From contig NZ_KB904630.1 of assembly GCF_000380145.1 (NCBI RefSeq), forward strand, positions 1 to 64,000: 64,000 nucleotides of DNA, read 5' to 3'. The position numbers and the translations under genes are program-made. The stretch is from Streptococcus thoraltensis DSM 12221. Its GTDB lineage: Bacteria > Bacillota > Bacilli > Lactobacillales > Streptococcaceae. Of this stretch, positions 37,914-46,217 are shown in pieces (within the stretch, counting starts at the first letter, position 1; every line of letters begins with the position of its first letter). The notes under the pieces are model-generated. The model saw nothing but the letters and a program-made list of their open reading frames with translations. It searched no databases and was not told the origin of the DNA.

Positions 37914-37915
37914 GC

Positions 37916-38688
37916 TTAATCTCCAAAGACTTTGTGGGCAGAAACAATTCTTAGTATATCCCAGTCAATCTCTTTTCTGCCATAATTATCTAGGAAAATG
38001 CCAATGTATCTGTCCTCTCCTAAATGATAATGAATAGACCAAATAGCCCAAAAGATATCAATATGCTTATCGCTATAACCAGAAAGCCCCAAAATGATGA
38101 AGGTTGAGAAGGTTTGGCTATCTTTTAAAATGATATTTGGCAAGCAGGTATCGCCATGAATAAAGACATTTGTTTCTAAAAGATGTCCTTTTTCTTCAAC
38201 TAGCTAAAAAGCTTCTTCTCGAGCTGAGATATGAAAAATCAGAAGCAGTGCTTTTCGTAGAAGACACTATTTTGATAATTGGATTTGACTGTTTGACGAT
38301 AAGTATCAAGAAGACAATCTTGTGGGAAATGCTTGGGGCTTAATTGATGCAGTTGTCGCATGCTTTTCTAAAATCGTACAGACTGATTCAGGCTGATTTA
38401 AAAAAGAAGTTGCAGCAGAGCCTGTCACAGCTCTTGTTAAGAGGTAGTCTCTATCTGTATTGATATATGCAATCACCTCAACTCCCATGTGATGTTGGTA
38501 AAACCACTTCGTTAATTGAGCCTCCTGGTTTGATTTTCCTTTTGTATCCATTAAAAATACGTCTCACCAACTTTTAACACCAGAGCTCCAGAATGAGATG
38601 AATCATCATAGAGACTTTGGTTTCTTAAATATTGGTGTCATTTTTCAGGAATTTCACTTATCTTTAGGGAAAATTCAGGATTTGTCAT
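37916..38688 (-). pseudogene. decayed aminoglycoside-phosphotransferase-like kinase
   Basis: On the minus strand from ATG 38688 the pieces read MTNPEFSLKISEIPEK, a stop, HQYLRNQSLYDDSSHSGALV then LKVGETYF, a stop, then (38306-38551) LTKWFYQHHMGVEVIAYINT and a run resembling the APH N-lobe. After more shifts the C-lobe appears at 37916-38143 (LPNIILKDS-like, [35 protein letters not shown]). The order and spacing match APH(3')-type kinases. The catalytic loop region is interrupted, so no active enzyme is made. Confidence 0.7.
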
Positions 38689-38750
38689 GCTTTTATTATA
38701 CCAAAAATGGTACAATGGAAGCAAAAGTAAGTTGAAAGCGAGTAGCTGAT

Positions 38751-39722
38751 ATGGCTGATAAAAAGAAAGATAAAATAGTTGATTTTAGTAACTATCTAGC
38801 TGAAAAGGATTTTGAAGAAATTCTCCAAAAAGGCTTGGCAGATTTTTCAGATGAAGAGTTAGATGAACTTTATGACGATTTAGCCTTTGGTCAACTATTT
38901 GAGGAAGAATGGCAAGAGGAAGATGAAGAAGAAGTGGCTCGGGAGAATTTTCAAATCCTAAAAGAGTTAGAGAAAAAAGAAGCTGCTGAACATGATGCTT
39001 GGCTAGCAGCTTCACCTGTTGGTTGGATTAATCTAGAAGAGCGTTCCTACTTGTCACACAAGATGGAATTAGCTATGGTCTACAAACAAAATGGTCGCTA
39101 TCAACAGTCCCTGCAGCATCTTCTTGAAATCTATCAATACGATGAAAATGATGGTCTGGGTACTCGTTATGAAGTGATGGCTCTCTACGTGCTCATGTCA
39201 AGACACGAGGACTTGGAAGCATTTTATTTCAGTAATGACCATCATCAGGGAGATTTGATGATGGATATTCCTTATATCATATCAAGCATTTTGGCAGGAA
39301 AAGAAGATTCTGTTAAGGAGATGTTAGTTGATTGGATAGACAAAGTGGACGGGCTATTTGAATTTTGTAACAGGTCTGGTATGCCAATGGGAGATATTAT
39401 GGAAGCAGGCAGTCTAGAGTTCTATCAAGCTAATACCATGTCGGCAGTCTATGTTTCGCTAAGCACTTTTTTGGCTATTTTGATTCCATCAGGATATTAT
39501 ATCATGTCTACTCTCCATCAACTGCTAGGTATTGACGCTGAAGTTTTGATTACAGAATTAGATATCTTTAGTCCTGTTCAATTAGGGACAATCATTAGCA
39601 TGGGTATCAGATATGTTTCAGATATCGAAAAATGGTCGGAGAAAGATTTTTTAGCTATTCCTAAAATCGGAAAAACAACGATTAAGAAATTGAAAGAGAA
39701 AGGAGTTATTTTTGACTCGTGA
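38751..39722 (+). CDS. hypothetical acidic protein with helical repeats and HhH-like tail
   Basis: 323 residues. The N-terminal third is very acidic ([31 protein letters not shown]). The middle looks like helical TPR-type repeats ([20 protein letters not shown]). The end ([20 protein letters not shown]) resembles the helix-hairpin-helix of the RNA polymerase alpha C-terminal domain. No enzyme motif. Its stop overlaps the rlmD start by four bases (GTGA), so it is translated with the methylase gene. Confidence 0.6.
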   Translation: MADKKKDKIVDFSNYLAEKDFEEILQKGLADFSDEELDELYDDLAFGQLFEEEWQEEDEEEVARENFQILKELEKKEAAEHDAWLAASPVGWINLEERSYLSHKMELAMVYKQNGRYQQSLQHLLEIYQYDENDGLGTRYEVMALYVLMSRHEDLEAFYFSNDHHQGDLMMDIPYIISSILAGKEDSVKEMLVDWIDKVDGLFEFCNRSGMPMGDIMEAGSLEFYQANTMSAVYVSLSTFLAILIPSGYYIMSTLHQLLGIDAEVLITELDIFSPVQLGTIISMGIRYVSDIEKWSEKDFLAIPKIGKTTIKKLKEKGVIFDS

Positions 39723-41353
39723 GTGCCTTGCAAGTTAGACAGCGAATCCCATTGAAAATCAAACGTATGGGTATCAATGGGGAAGGGATTGGCTTTTATA
39801 AGAAAACCTTAGTTTTTGTACGTGGTGCCTTGAAAGGTGAAGAAGTCTTTTGCCAAGTGACATCTGTTAAACGTAATTTTGCAGAAGCAAAGATTTTGGA
39901 CATCAATAAAAAGTCCAAGTTTCGAGTTGTTCCCCAATGCCCTATTTATGAAGCCTGTGGTGGTTGTCAAATCATGCACCTTCGCTATGATAAACAGCTA
40001 GATTTCAAAGTTGATTTGCTTAAACAAGCTCTTAAGAAATTTAAGCCAGCCGGTTTTGAAAACTATGACATTCGTTCAACTTTGGGGATGGATAAACCCC
40101 AACATTATCGTGCCAAGTTGCAATTTCAAACCCGCTCTTTCGGTGGTTCTGTAAAAGCTGGTCTTTTTGCGGAGGGTAGCCATCGTCTAGTTTCACTGGA
40201 AGATTGTTTGGTACAAGATAAGCTCACCCAAGAAATCATCAACAAAATCACCAATCTCTTAGACAAACACAAAGTTCCTATCTACAATGAACGTAAAATC
40301 CAAGGGATTCGTACGGTTATGGTGCGTAAGGCAGAAGCAACCGACCAAGTACAAGTTATCTTTATCGCCAGCAAATGGGTTAATTTGACGGCTGTTATTA
40401 AAGATTTGGTTGCAGTATTTCCCCAAATCAAAACCGTTGCCTTTAATCTCAACACTTCAAAATCCAGCGACATTTATGGTGCAGAGACAGAGCTTCTATG
40501 GGGGCAGGATGCTATTGAAGAGGAAGTTTTGGATTATGGTTTCCAATTGTCTCCAAGGGCATTCTATCAGCTCAATCCGGAGCAAACAGAAGTGCTCTAC
40601 AGTGAGGCAGTCAAGGCTCTTGATGTTAGTTCAGAGGATCATTTGATTGATGCTTATTGTGGGGTGGGTACTATTGGATTTGCTTTTGCTAAGCAGGTTA
40701 AAAGCGTTCGCGGTATGGATATTATTCCAGAAGCCATTGAAGATGCAAAAGAAAATGCACGCCGTATGGGCTATGACAATACCTATTATGAGGCAGGAAA
40801 GGCAGAGGACATCATTCCAAAATGGTATCATGAAGGTTACAGAGCAGATGCGTTAGTGGTTGACCCACCACGTACTGGTTTAGATGATGCCCTCTTAAAA
40901 ACTATCGTCAAATATCAGCCTAAGAAAATGGTTTACGTGTCTTGTAACGTTTCAACCTTGGCGCGTGATTTGGTACAGTTGACAAAAGTTTATAATGTTG
41001 AGTATGTTCAAAATGTGGACATGTTTCCGCATACTGCACGAACTGAGGCGGTTGTTAAATTGTCCAAACGAGATATCAACCATCATATTGATCTTGAAAT
41101 CAATGAAGAAGATCTCAAAGATATTTCTGTCAAGAAGGATGCCACTTATTCAGAAATCAAAGATTATGTCTTTAGAAAATTTGAATTAAAAGTATCTACC
41201 CTTAACATTGCACAAGTAAAAAGGAAACTTGGGATAATCGAGCGAGAGAACTATAATCACTCTAAGAAAGAAAATCAAAGAGTTCCAAATTGTCCACCCA
41301 AAAAAGAACAAGCTATCATCAATGCGTTAAGTTGGTTTGGAATGATTGAGTAA
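39719..41353 (+). CDS. rlmD: 23S rRNA (uracil-C5)-methyltransferase RlmD/RumA with C-terminal extension
   Basis: 544 residues. A TRAM domain (about 1-60) precedes the iron-sulfur cysteines ([13 protein letters not shown]) and the methylase core: [46 protein letters not shown] and catalytic [14 protein letters not shown]. The core ends near residue 452 ([13 protein letters not shown]). About 90 further residues ([53 protein letters not shown]) form an added domain seen on some Firmicute methylases. The rumA 3' end is a known integration site of streptococcal elements, and an island starts right after the stop. Confidence 0.88.
   Translation: MSALQVRQRIPLKIKRMGINGEGIGFYKKTLVFVRGALKGEEVFCQVTSVKRNFAEAKILDINKKSKFRVVPQCPIYEACGGCQIMHLRYDKQLDFKVDLLKQALKKFKPAGFENYDIRSTLGMDKPQHYRAKLQFQTRSFGGSVKAGLFAEGSHRLVSLEDCLVQDKLTQEIINKITNLLDKHKVPIYNERKIQGIRTVMVRKAEATDQVQVIFIASKWVNLTAVIKDLVAVFPQIKTVAFNLNTSKSSDIYGAETELLWGQDAIEEEVLDYGFQLSPRAFYQLNPEQTEVLYSEAVKALDVSSEDHLIDAYCGVGTIGFAFAKQVKSVRGMDIIPEAIEDAKENARRMGYDNTYYEAGKAEDIIPKWYHEGYRADALVVDPPRTGLDDALLKTIVKYQPKKMVYVSCNVSTLARDLVQLTKVYNVEYVQNVDMFPHTARTEAVVKLSKRDINHHIDLEINEEDLKDISVKKDATYSEIKDYVFRKFELKVSTLNIAQVKRKLGIIERENYNHSKKENQRVPNCPPKKEQAIINALSWFGMIE
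41338..41345. other. candidate left junction of the accessory island
   Basis: TGGAATGA at the very 3' end of rlmD recurs at 52825-52832 just after the serine recombinase gene. Large serine recombinases leave only very short shared cores, so this 8-mer is a possible att core. Eight bases can recur by chance. Confidence 0.25.
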
Positions 41354-41364
41354 TTAAATAAATT

Positions 41365-41393
41365 AAAAAGTGCAGAATTGATCTGCACTTTTT
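41365..41393. terminator. bidirectional terminator between rlmD and mob
   Basis: AAAAAGTGCAGA pairs perfectly with TCTGCACTTTTT across a five-base loop. It serves two convergent genes. Confidence 0.85.
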
Positions 41394-42864
41394 AACGTTC
41401 ACAATCATTTGTATTGCGATTTTTACTCTTTTGTTCTCGGTGTAACTTTTTGTGTTTTTCGATACGTTCAAATACTTTTTTCTTATCATTTTCAGTGAGA
41501 TAATTTTGAAAATCGTCGTAAAGGTCTATTGCTGGCTGTACTTCTTGCAATATTGAATCCATTCTTTTCTCTGCTTCTTTCTGTTCAGCAATTCGTACAG
41601 ACCTCTCATGTTGAAGCTGTTCTCTAGCTCTTTTCAATTCACCAGTTAATTGGCTAATTTTTTGTTTTAATCCTTTGACAATACTATTATTTAAGACTTT
41701 ATCAATAAAATCGTCTAAAATTTGTTTCATAGGTTTGGTATTTACTTGGTATAACATTTTTTCAAAAATTTTTAAAGGTACAACAGCGAATTTTTCTTTT
41801 TTTCCAATTAGTCCACGTTCCTCTACTTTAAAGTCCTTGGTAAATAGGTAATTCTTATCCTCTTTAATTCCAATATCCTTTAATAATTGTTCGTTGATAG
41901 CATTTATAGCTTTTTCTTGAGCTAATAGTAATTCTAGTTTGTCAGCTTTAGCTTCAAACTTTTCATCTAACTTATTAACAGACTCTTGCTTTGAATGGAT
42001 GACATTATCATATTGTTCAATTGATTGTGTTTTTCTATCAATCTCTTTTTCAAGTGTATTCAACTTCACTTTCTTTTTTGCAAATTCTTTTTCTACTTTT
42101 GAAACCTCAGAAGTGATTTCAGCTTTAATATCATTCAGTTTCTTTTCTTTTTCCTCCTCAAGTTTAGCCATCATTTCTTTGTACTCACGCATATCTTTAA
42201 TATTATTTGTTCCTACTTTTTTACGTTCGACTGCCATTTCTTTCAACATTGTCTCAAGGACTTTAATTTCGTTGTTGCGAAAAGCCATCAATTGAAATTT
42301 TCCTTTTTCTGTAAATCCCTCTTGCTTCAATGCTTTTGAAAAGCTTGGTTGTTTTGAAAGACCATTTTTGTAACCAGTTGCGACAGGAACTACATTTAAA
42401 TGCAAATGCGGAGCACCTTTTTCATCCAGATGCACTACTGCATTATAAACACGGAAATGTGGATGACGTTTTTCGAAATCTTGTGCATATTTAGCTAAAT
42501 ATATCCCTATGTTGAGTTTATATCCTTCTGGTAATTCATCCCAATCCGCTTTTGATCCAATACCAATGATAAACTCTCTCTGTTGATCTAAGGTATCAAG
42601 TTTACCAACATGTTTATAATAATCCTTGATTTTTCGATCATTTCTTATCTGCTTTTCATTGTATTCCTTCAAAGAAGGTCCAAATTCCTTTTCATATAGC
42701 TCTCGAATATCTAATTGTTTAACTACAATATTTTGATGACTTTTATCTCTAAGAATGTGTGAATGTTCTGGACTCTTCCATTCTTTTTCTGTTAAATCTC
42801 GATTATTATGTCGAATATTTGTCATTTTCGGATTTGTTTTAAATGAAATTGTTAATTTTGGCAT
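41392..42864 (-). CDS. mob: MobV-family relaxase (Mob/Pre)
   Basis: 490 residues. It nicks the element's transfer origin and pilots the strand in mobilization. The N-terminal Mob_Pre domain starts MPKLTISFKTNPKMTNIRHN and carries the metal-binding HLDEKGAPHLHLN near residue 145. From about residue 230 the protein is a long coiled coil (AKLEEEKEKKLNDIKAEITS, VEKEFAKKKVKLNTLEKE). ATG at 42864 follows AAGGAG. No coupling protein or type IV secretion gene is nearby, so transfer would depend on a helper element. In MOBV systems oriT usually lies just upstream of mob. Confidence 0.9.
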   Translation of the reverse strand: MPKLTISFKTNPKMTNIRHNNRDLTEKEWKSPEHSHILRDKSHQNIVVKQLDIRELYEKEFGPSLKEYNEKQIRNDRKIKDYYKHVGKLDTLDQQREFIIGIGSKADWDELPEGYKLNIGIYLAKYAQDFEKRHPHFRVYNAVVHLDEKGAPHLHLNVVPVATGYKNGLSKQPSFSKALKQEGFTEKGKFQLMAFRNNEIKVLETMLKEMAVERKKVGTNNIKDMREYKEMMAKLEEEKEKKLNDIKAEITSEVSKVEKEFAKKKVKLNTLEKEIDRKTQSIEQYDNVIHSKQESVNKLDEKFEAKADKLELLLAQEKAINAINEQLLKDIGIKEDKNYLFTKDFKVEERGLIGKKEKFAVVPLKIFEKMLYQVNTKPMKQILDDFIDKVLNNSIVKGLKQKISQLTGELKRAREQLQHERSVRIAEQKEAEKRMDSILQEVQPAIDLYDDFQNYLTENDKKKVFERIEKHKKLHREQKSKNRNTNDCER

Positions 42865-42867
42865 CAC

Positions 42868-43036
42868 GTATACTCCTTAAAATTTTTTCTTTTATACAGT
42901 ATGCCTTAAAAACTCATTTTAAAAATTTGAGAATGAATTTCGTTGGGAGCTATCCCTGAACCAAGTAATTAATTACTGATGTTTTATTCTTTAGAACTAA
43001 AATATATAAGAACCGTTCTCCTACTATTAGAATGAA
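42868..43036. promoter_or_regulatory. mob upstream region, possible oriT
   Basis: A/T-rich stretch with imperfect inverted repeats: AAACTCA / TTTGAGA, the palindrome GTAATTAATTAC and AGAACCGTTCT. MOBV relaxases generally act on inverted repeats just upstream of their own gene, so oriT is expected here or in the structured DNA that follows. I could not match a known nick sequence. Confidence 0.35.
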
Positions 43037-43442
43037 ATTGACAACTTAACGAGTCCATTATAGAAAAATGTATTGACTATTTAAGTAAGCCATATTTAAG
43101 CGATTAATGGTTTTGTATAGTTGACCATTTTGGCTGTAATCATGGATTCATAAATTACTCCATGATTAAAAAACATTGGCTAATAAAGTAATCCATGTTT
43201 GTAAAATGAACGGCCTATTAAAGTAGTCCATAATTGTATAATAAATGGCTGAATAAACTAGTCCATATTCTCTAAATTAATGGACTAATTAAAGAAGCCC
43301 ATGTTTTCAAAAATAGCGGACCAATAAAGTAATCCATCCTTTAACAGATAATGGTTTTATAAAGTTACCCATTATTACTTAAAAAATGGATAGATAAATG
43401 ACCCCATTATTTTTGTAGAAAAGGGATTATTTAAGATTGGTA
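43037..43442. repeat. array of 12 palindromic 22-bp units at 35-bp spacing
   Basis: Units start at 43037, 43072, 43107, 43142, 43175, 43210, 43245, 43280, 43316, 43351, 43386 and 43421, a period of 35 bp (33 and 36 once each). Most begin ATGG, end CCAT and share a core close to TAATAAAGTA; linkers are 13-base and A/T rich. The dyad (ATGGnCTA / TAGnCCAT) suggests binding by a dimeric protein at each unit. Units are diverged in the middle but keep the ends. No ORF. Possible iterons, partition site or multi-operator. It does not fit CRISPR (13-base spacers). Confidence 0.85.
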
Positions 43443-43492
43443 TCTTAATTTCTAAATTATCAATATCTTAAAATTTTGTGTTATGATTACTC

Positions 43493-43532
43493 GAATAGCG
43501 AGCAACGGCGAGGCGCTCCGCTATTCCTCGCC
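43493..43532. other. interlocked double palindrome (pseudoknot-like)
   Basis: GAATAGCG (43493-43500) pairs with CGCTATTC (43519-43526), and GGCGAGG (43507-43513) pairs with CCTCGCC (43526-43532). The order A-B-A'-B' is that of an H-type pseudoknot. It is much richer in G+C than its surroundings. It sits between the palindrome array and the hairpin cluster. Confidence 0.7.
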
Positions 43533-43594
43533 AAATAAATTAGACTCAATGATTTTCATTAAAAAAATTTGAGAAGCAAGTAACAGAGGTTTTT

Positions 43595-43914
43595 GTTACT
43601 TTTTGTCAAAAAGTAACGTTTTTGTAGTTTTGACAACCCTACGGTTCATCAAAACTACAAACGCTCTGCCGAGGGCTATGGGTTGCACCCCTTTTTTGAC
43701 CCTCACGGTTCAAAAAATTCACTGCTTTTTCGGCCCACAAAAGTGGCCTCGAAAAAATCGGCGCGAACTACGCACCGAAAAAATTGCTTCACGCAATTTT
43801 TGCTTGCCCATCTTTTGCTGATAATTTCAGCTGCGCTAAAATTATCAGCAAAAAATGGTCTTCGCCCGTCGCACGAATCAACGTGCGATTTGTCCGCGAA
43901 CAGCGCAGACAAAA
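43595..43914. other. cluster of about ten consecutive hairpins, non-coding
   Basis: Stems follow one another with almost no gaps: 43595-43617 (GTTACTTTTT), 43621-43661 (TTTGTAGTTTTGA), 43680-43690, 43692-43717 (TTTTTTGA), 43726-43756 (TTTTTCGGCC), 43758-43778, 43779-43801 (AAAAATTGC), 43813-43853 (TTTTGCTGATAATTT, a perfect 15-bp stem), 43869-43888 (TCGCACG) and 43889-43914 (TTTGTC). Stem sequences differ, so this is structure rather than repetition. Open frames here occur on both strands and are by-products of palindromy. A single-strand origin, oriT or structured RNA are all possible. Confidence 0.8.
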
Positions 43915-44055
43915 AAGAGAGATCTTATAACTCCCTCCCATGCTTATTAACTAGGCTATTACTCTAGTTAATGTTTGCAATTAGACATATATTCATCATA
44001 CGAGATTTCCAATGGCTCATAAATCGAAATAGTTTTAAACTCAATCAACGGTCGT

Positions 44056-44135
44056 GGGACTGACCCCAAAAAAGTGAGAATTTAATAAAAACACCCTAGG
44101 GCTACCGTCTCCGGTATTCAACCGGAGACAGGTAG
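44056..44135. mobile_element. IS3-type end remnant, left of the cadmium genes
   Basis: GGGACTGACCCCAAAAAAGT then GAGAATTTAATAAAAA matches in style the ends of IS150-group IS3 elements. It is followed by a strong hairpin (CTACCGTCTCCGG / CCGGAGACAGGTAG, 44102-44135). A second copy of the same end lies at 45631-45665. No transposase gene remains. Confidence 0.5.
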
Positions 44136-44264
44136 TCCAATTTTTGTTGGATTCTTTTTTCATTATAATATTTGATGTAATTTTCTACAATTTGAATTAC
44201 AATATATTTCTGAAACTACACAATACAAATATTGACATGCAATTATTAATTGGTGGATTTTAAG

Positions 44265-44293
44265 TTGACATCTATAAAGTTTAATGTTAGAAT
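44265..44293 (+). promoter_or_regulatory. cadD-cadC promoter
   Basis: TTGACA (44265-44270), 17 bases, TAGAAT (44288-44293). Confidence 0.75.
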
Positions 44294-44294
44294 A

Positions 44295-44316
44295 CATTCA
44301 AAAATATATTTGAATG
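44295..44316 (+). promoter_or_regulatory. CadC/CadX operator
   Basis: CATTCAAA and TTTGAATG form an inverted repeat around an A/T centre, directly after the -10 box. It resembles the TCAAATAAATATTTGA cad operator bound by CadC of staphylococcal plasmids. It fits repression by the ArsR-type regulator encoded two genes on. Confidence 0.75.
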
Positions 44317-44325
44317 AGGTGTTTT

Positions 44326-44940
44326 ATGATTCAAAATATTGTTACTTCAATAATCCTGTATTCTGGGACAGCCGTAGACTTACTTATTATCCTAATGTTA
44401 TTTTTTGCCAAAAGAAAAAGCAGAAAAGACATCATTAACATCTATTTAGGACAATTTCTAGGCTCTGTTAGTCTAATATTGCTAAGTTTGCTTTTTGCAT
44501 TTGTCTTAGATTATATTCCTAGTAAAGAGATTTTAGGTTTGCTCGGTTTGATTCCAATTTTCCTAGGCCTCAAAGTTTTGCTTTTAGGAGATTCTGATGG
44601 AGAAGCTATTGCCAAAGAAGGTTTGAGCAAAGATAATAAAAACCTGATTTTTCTAGTCGCTATGATTACTTTTGCAAGTTGTGGTGCTGACAATATTGGT
44701 GTCTTTGTCCCATATTTTACTACCTTAAATTTAGCGAATTTGATAGTGGCTTTACTGACCTTTCTAGTCATGATTTATCTCTTGGTTTTTTCTGCCCAAA
44801 AATTGTCACAAGTCCCTTCTGTTGGAGAAACTTTGGAAAAATATAGCAGATGGTTTATTGCCGTTGTTTATTTAGGATTGGGGATATATATCCTGATTGA
44901 AAACAACAGTTTTGACATGCTATGGACTGTGTTAGGCTAG
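44326..44940 (+). CDS. cadD: cadmium resistance transporter CadD
   Basis: 204-residue membrane protein of the CadD family with about five to six hydrophobic segments (IVTSIILYSGTAVDLLIILM start, then FASCGADNIGVFVPYFTTL). It confers cadmium (and some zinc) resistance by efflux. The ATG at 44326 follows GAGGTG; an in-frame ATG at 44314 lies inside the operator/ribosome-site region. It is transcribed with the regulator gene 11 bases downstream. Confidence 0.88.
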   Translation: MIQNIVTSIILYSGTAVDLLIILMLFFAKRKSRKDIINIYLGQFLGSVSLILLSLLFAFVLDYIPSKEILGLLGLIPIFLGLKVLLLGDSDGEAIAKEGLSKDNKNLIFLVAMITFASCGADNIGVFVPYFTTLNLANLIVALLTFLVMIYLLVFSAQKLSQVPSVGETLEKYSRWFIAVVYLGLGIYILIENNSFDMLWTVLG

Positions 44941-44951
44941 GAGAAAATATT

Positions 44952-45290
44952 TTGAAAAAAGATAGTATCTGCCAAGTGAATGTTATAAATCAACAAAATG
45001 TTACAACCGCAACGAACTACCTTGAAAAGGAAAAAGTCCAAAAATCACTTCGCATTTTATCAAAGTTTACCGATAATAAACAGATAAATATCATCTTTTA
45101 TCTCCTTGCTGTTGAAGAACTCTGTGTCTGCGATATAGCCTGTTTATTAAATCTCAGTATGGCATCTGCCTCCCACCATCTTCGTAAACTAGCCAATCAA
45201 AACATCTTGGACACTAGAAGAGAGGGGAAAATTATATATTATTTTATAAAAGATGAGGAAATCAGAGATTTTTTTAATCAACTAGGATAA
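44952..45290 (+). CDS. cadX: ArsR-family cadmium-responsive repressor CadC/CadX
   Basis: 112 residues from a TTG preceded by AGGAGA. Winged-helix ArsR/SmtB protein with the metal-sensing ELCVCDIACLLNLS motif (Cys pair at the recognition helix entrance) and DNA-binding SMASASHHLRKLANQNIL. The N-terminus MKKDSICQVNVINQQNVTTA also carries the Cys expected for metal binding. It should repress cadD through the operator at 44295-44316 until cadmium binds. Confidence 0.88.
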   Translation: MKKDSICQVNVINQQNVTTATNYLEKEKVQKSLRILSKFTDNKQINIIFYLLAVEELCVCDIACLLNLSMASASHHLRKLANQNILDTRREGKIIYYFIKDEEIRDFFNQLG

Positions 45291-45441
45291 CAACTATTTT
45301 TACTACTTTTCCATGATTATAGGGAGATTATATATGAAATTTTTGATGAAAATTACTCACAAGAAATACCTACTCGTATCAAATGTTTAAGAAAAAAGTA
45401 TAATTTAAAGCAAAGCGACCTACGATTATATCAGCGTTTAC

Positions 45442-45476
45442 AGACATTCAAGAGAAATCTCTTGGATGTCTTTTTT
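45442..45476 (+). terminator. cad module terminator
   Basis: AGACATTCAAGAGA pairs with TCTCTTGGATGTCT and is followed by TTTTTT. Confidence 0.85.
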
Positions 45477-45630
45477 GGGCTAAAGCAAGGCTATGATTAG
45501 CCTTGGCAAATTTGCCTAACAGCTCCAAACCTGTCATCAAATGAAATCGATGACTTATCAGAATGAGTCGTAGCCTTCATCTCACAGTATAGGTAGATGG
45601 CTAATTTCATTTTAAAACTTTCAGTTTTAA

Positions 45631-45665
45631 GGGACTGACCCCAAAAAGTGAGAATTTAATAAAAA
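45631..45665. mobile_element. IS3-type end remnant, right of the cadmium genes
   Basis: GGGACTGACCCCAAAAAGTG then AGAATTTAATAAAAA repeats 44056-44091 in the same orientation with a one-base length difference. Together the two copies bracket the cadD-cadX module. Confidence 0.5.
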
Positions 45666-45668
45666 GAC

Positions 45669-45697
45669 TTGACAAATTTCGTTTACAATAGTAGACT
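45669..45697 (+). promoter_or_regulatory. copY operon promoter
   Basis: TTGACA (45669-45674), 17 bases, TAGACT (45692-45697). A degenerate cop box (TTTACAATAGTAGAC, 45682-45696) overlaps the -10. Confidence 0.65.
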
Positions 45698-45713
45698 TAT
45701 TTTGAATATATTC

Positions 45714-45729
45714 GTTTACATTTGTAAAC
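45714..45729 (+). promoter_or_regulatory. cop box (CopY operator)
   Basis: GTTTACATTTGTAAAC is a perfect palindrome containing the TACAnnTGTA core of Firmicute CopY operators. It lies 18 bases before the copY start. Confidence 0.85.
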
Positions 45730-45747
45730 GACAAGGAGTAAAGGAAA

Positions 45748-46197
45748 ATGAGCACAATAGAACTTAATACTTCTATCACAGATGCTGAATGGGAAGTAAT
45801 GCGTGTAGTTTGGGCAAATGATCGAGTAACTAGTAAAACAGTCATCTCTGTATTGAAAGAAAAAATGGACTGGACAGAATCCACTATCAAAACGATCTTA
45901 GGTCGATTAGTTGAAAAAGGCGTACTAAATACAGAGCAAGAAGGTAGAAAGTTTATTTACACTGCCAATATTGTAGAGAAAGAAGCCGTAAGGGATTATG
46001 CAGAAGATATTTTTAACCGTATTTGCAATAAGAAAGTTGGAAATGTAATAGGAAGCATCATTGAAAATCATGTCTTAAGCTTCGATGATATAGATCGACT
46101 AGAGAAAATATTAGAGATAAAAAAATCTTTCGCAGTAGAAGAAGTGGCTTGCAATTGTCCAGAAGGACAATGCGAGTGTCATTTACATCATCATTAA
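45748..46197 (+). CDS. copY: copper-responsive repressor CopY
   Basis: 149-residue BlaI/MecI/CopY repressor. The winged helix (ITDAEWEVMRVVWANDRVTS, IKTILGRLVEKGVL) is followed by a dimerization helix and the metal motif CNCPEGQCEC (CxCx4CxC) that swaps zinc for copper(I) to release DNA. The tail ends HLHHH. Ribosome site AAGGAG. The last 45 or so codons and the following ribosome site recur at 47667. Confidence 0.92.
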   Translation: MSTIELNTSITDAEWEVMRVVWANDRVTSKTVISVLKEKMDWTESTIKTILGRLVEKGVLNTEQEGRKFIYTANIVEKEAVRDYAEDIFNRICNKKVGNVIGSIIENHVLSFDDIDRLEKILEIKKSFAVEEVACNCPEGQCECHLHHH

Positions 46198-46217
46198 CAT
46201 AAGGAGGAATAAAAATG
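46061..46217 (+). repeat. direct repeat bracketing mco, copy 1
   Basis: From TTGAAAATCATGTCTTAAGC through the copY stop, ribosome site and next start codon. About 150 bp are nearly identical to 47667-47825. Confidence 0.88.

Larger units (their letters stand above)
45291..45747. other. gap between cadX and copY
   Basis: Contains a short untranslatable remnant (about 45377-45480), a terminator, the second IS3-type end remnant and the copY promoter/operators. No intact gene is visible. Confidence 0.5.

Noticed and set aside
43037..43442. CRISPR array
   Set aside because: The repeats are diverged palindromes and the spacers are only 13 bases and uniformly A/T rich. No cas gene is present.
43603..43967. 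Open reading frames in the hairpin cluster
   Set aside because: Frames occur on both strands over the same palindromes, have no ribosome sites and give low-quality peptides. They are by-products of the inverted repeats.
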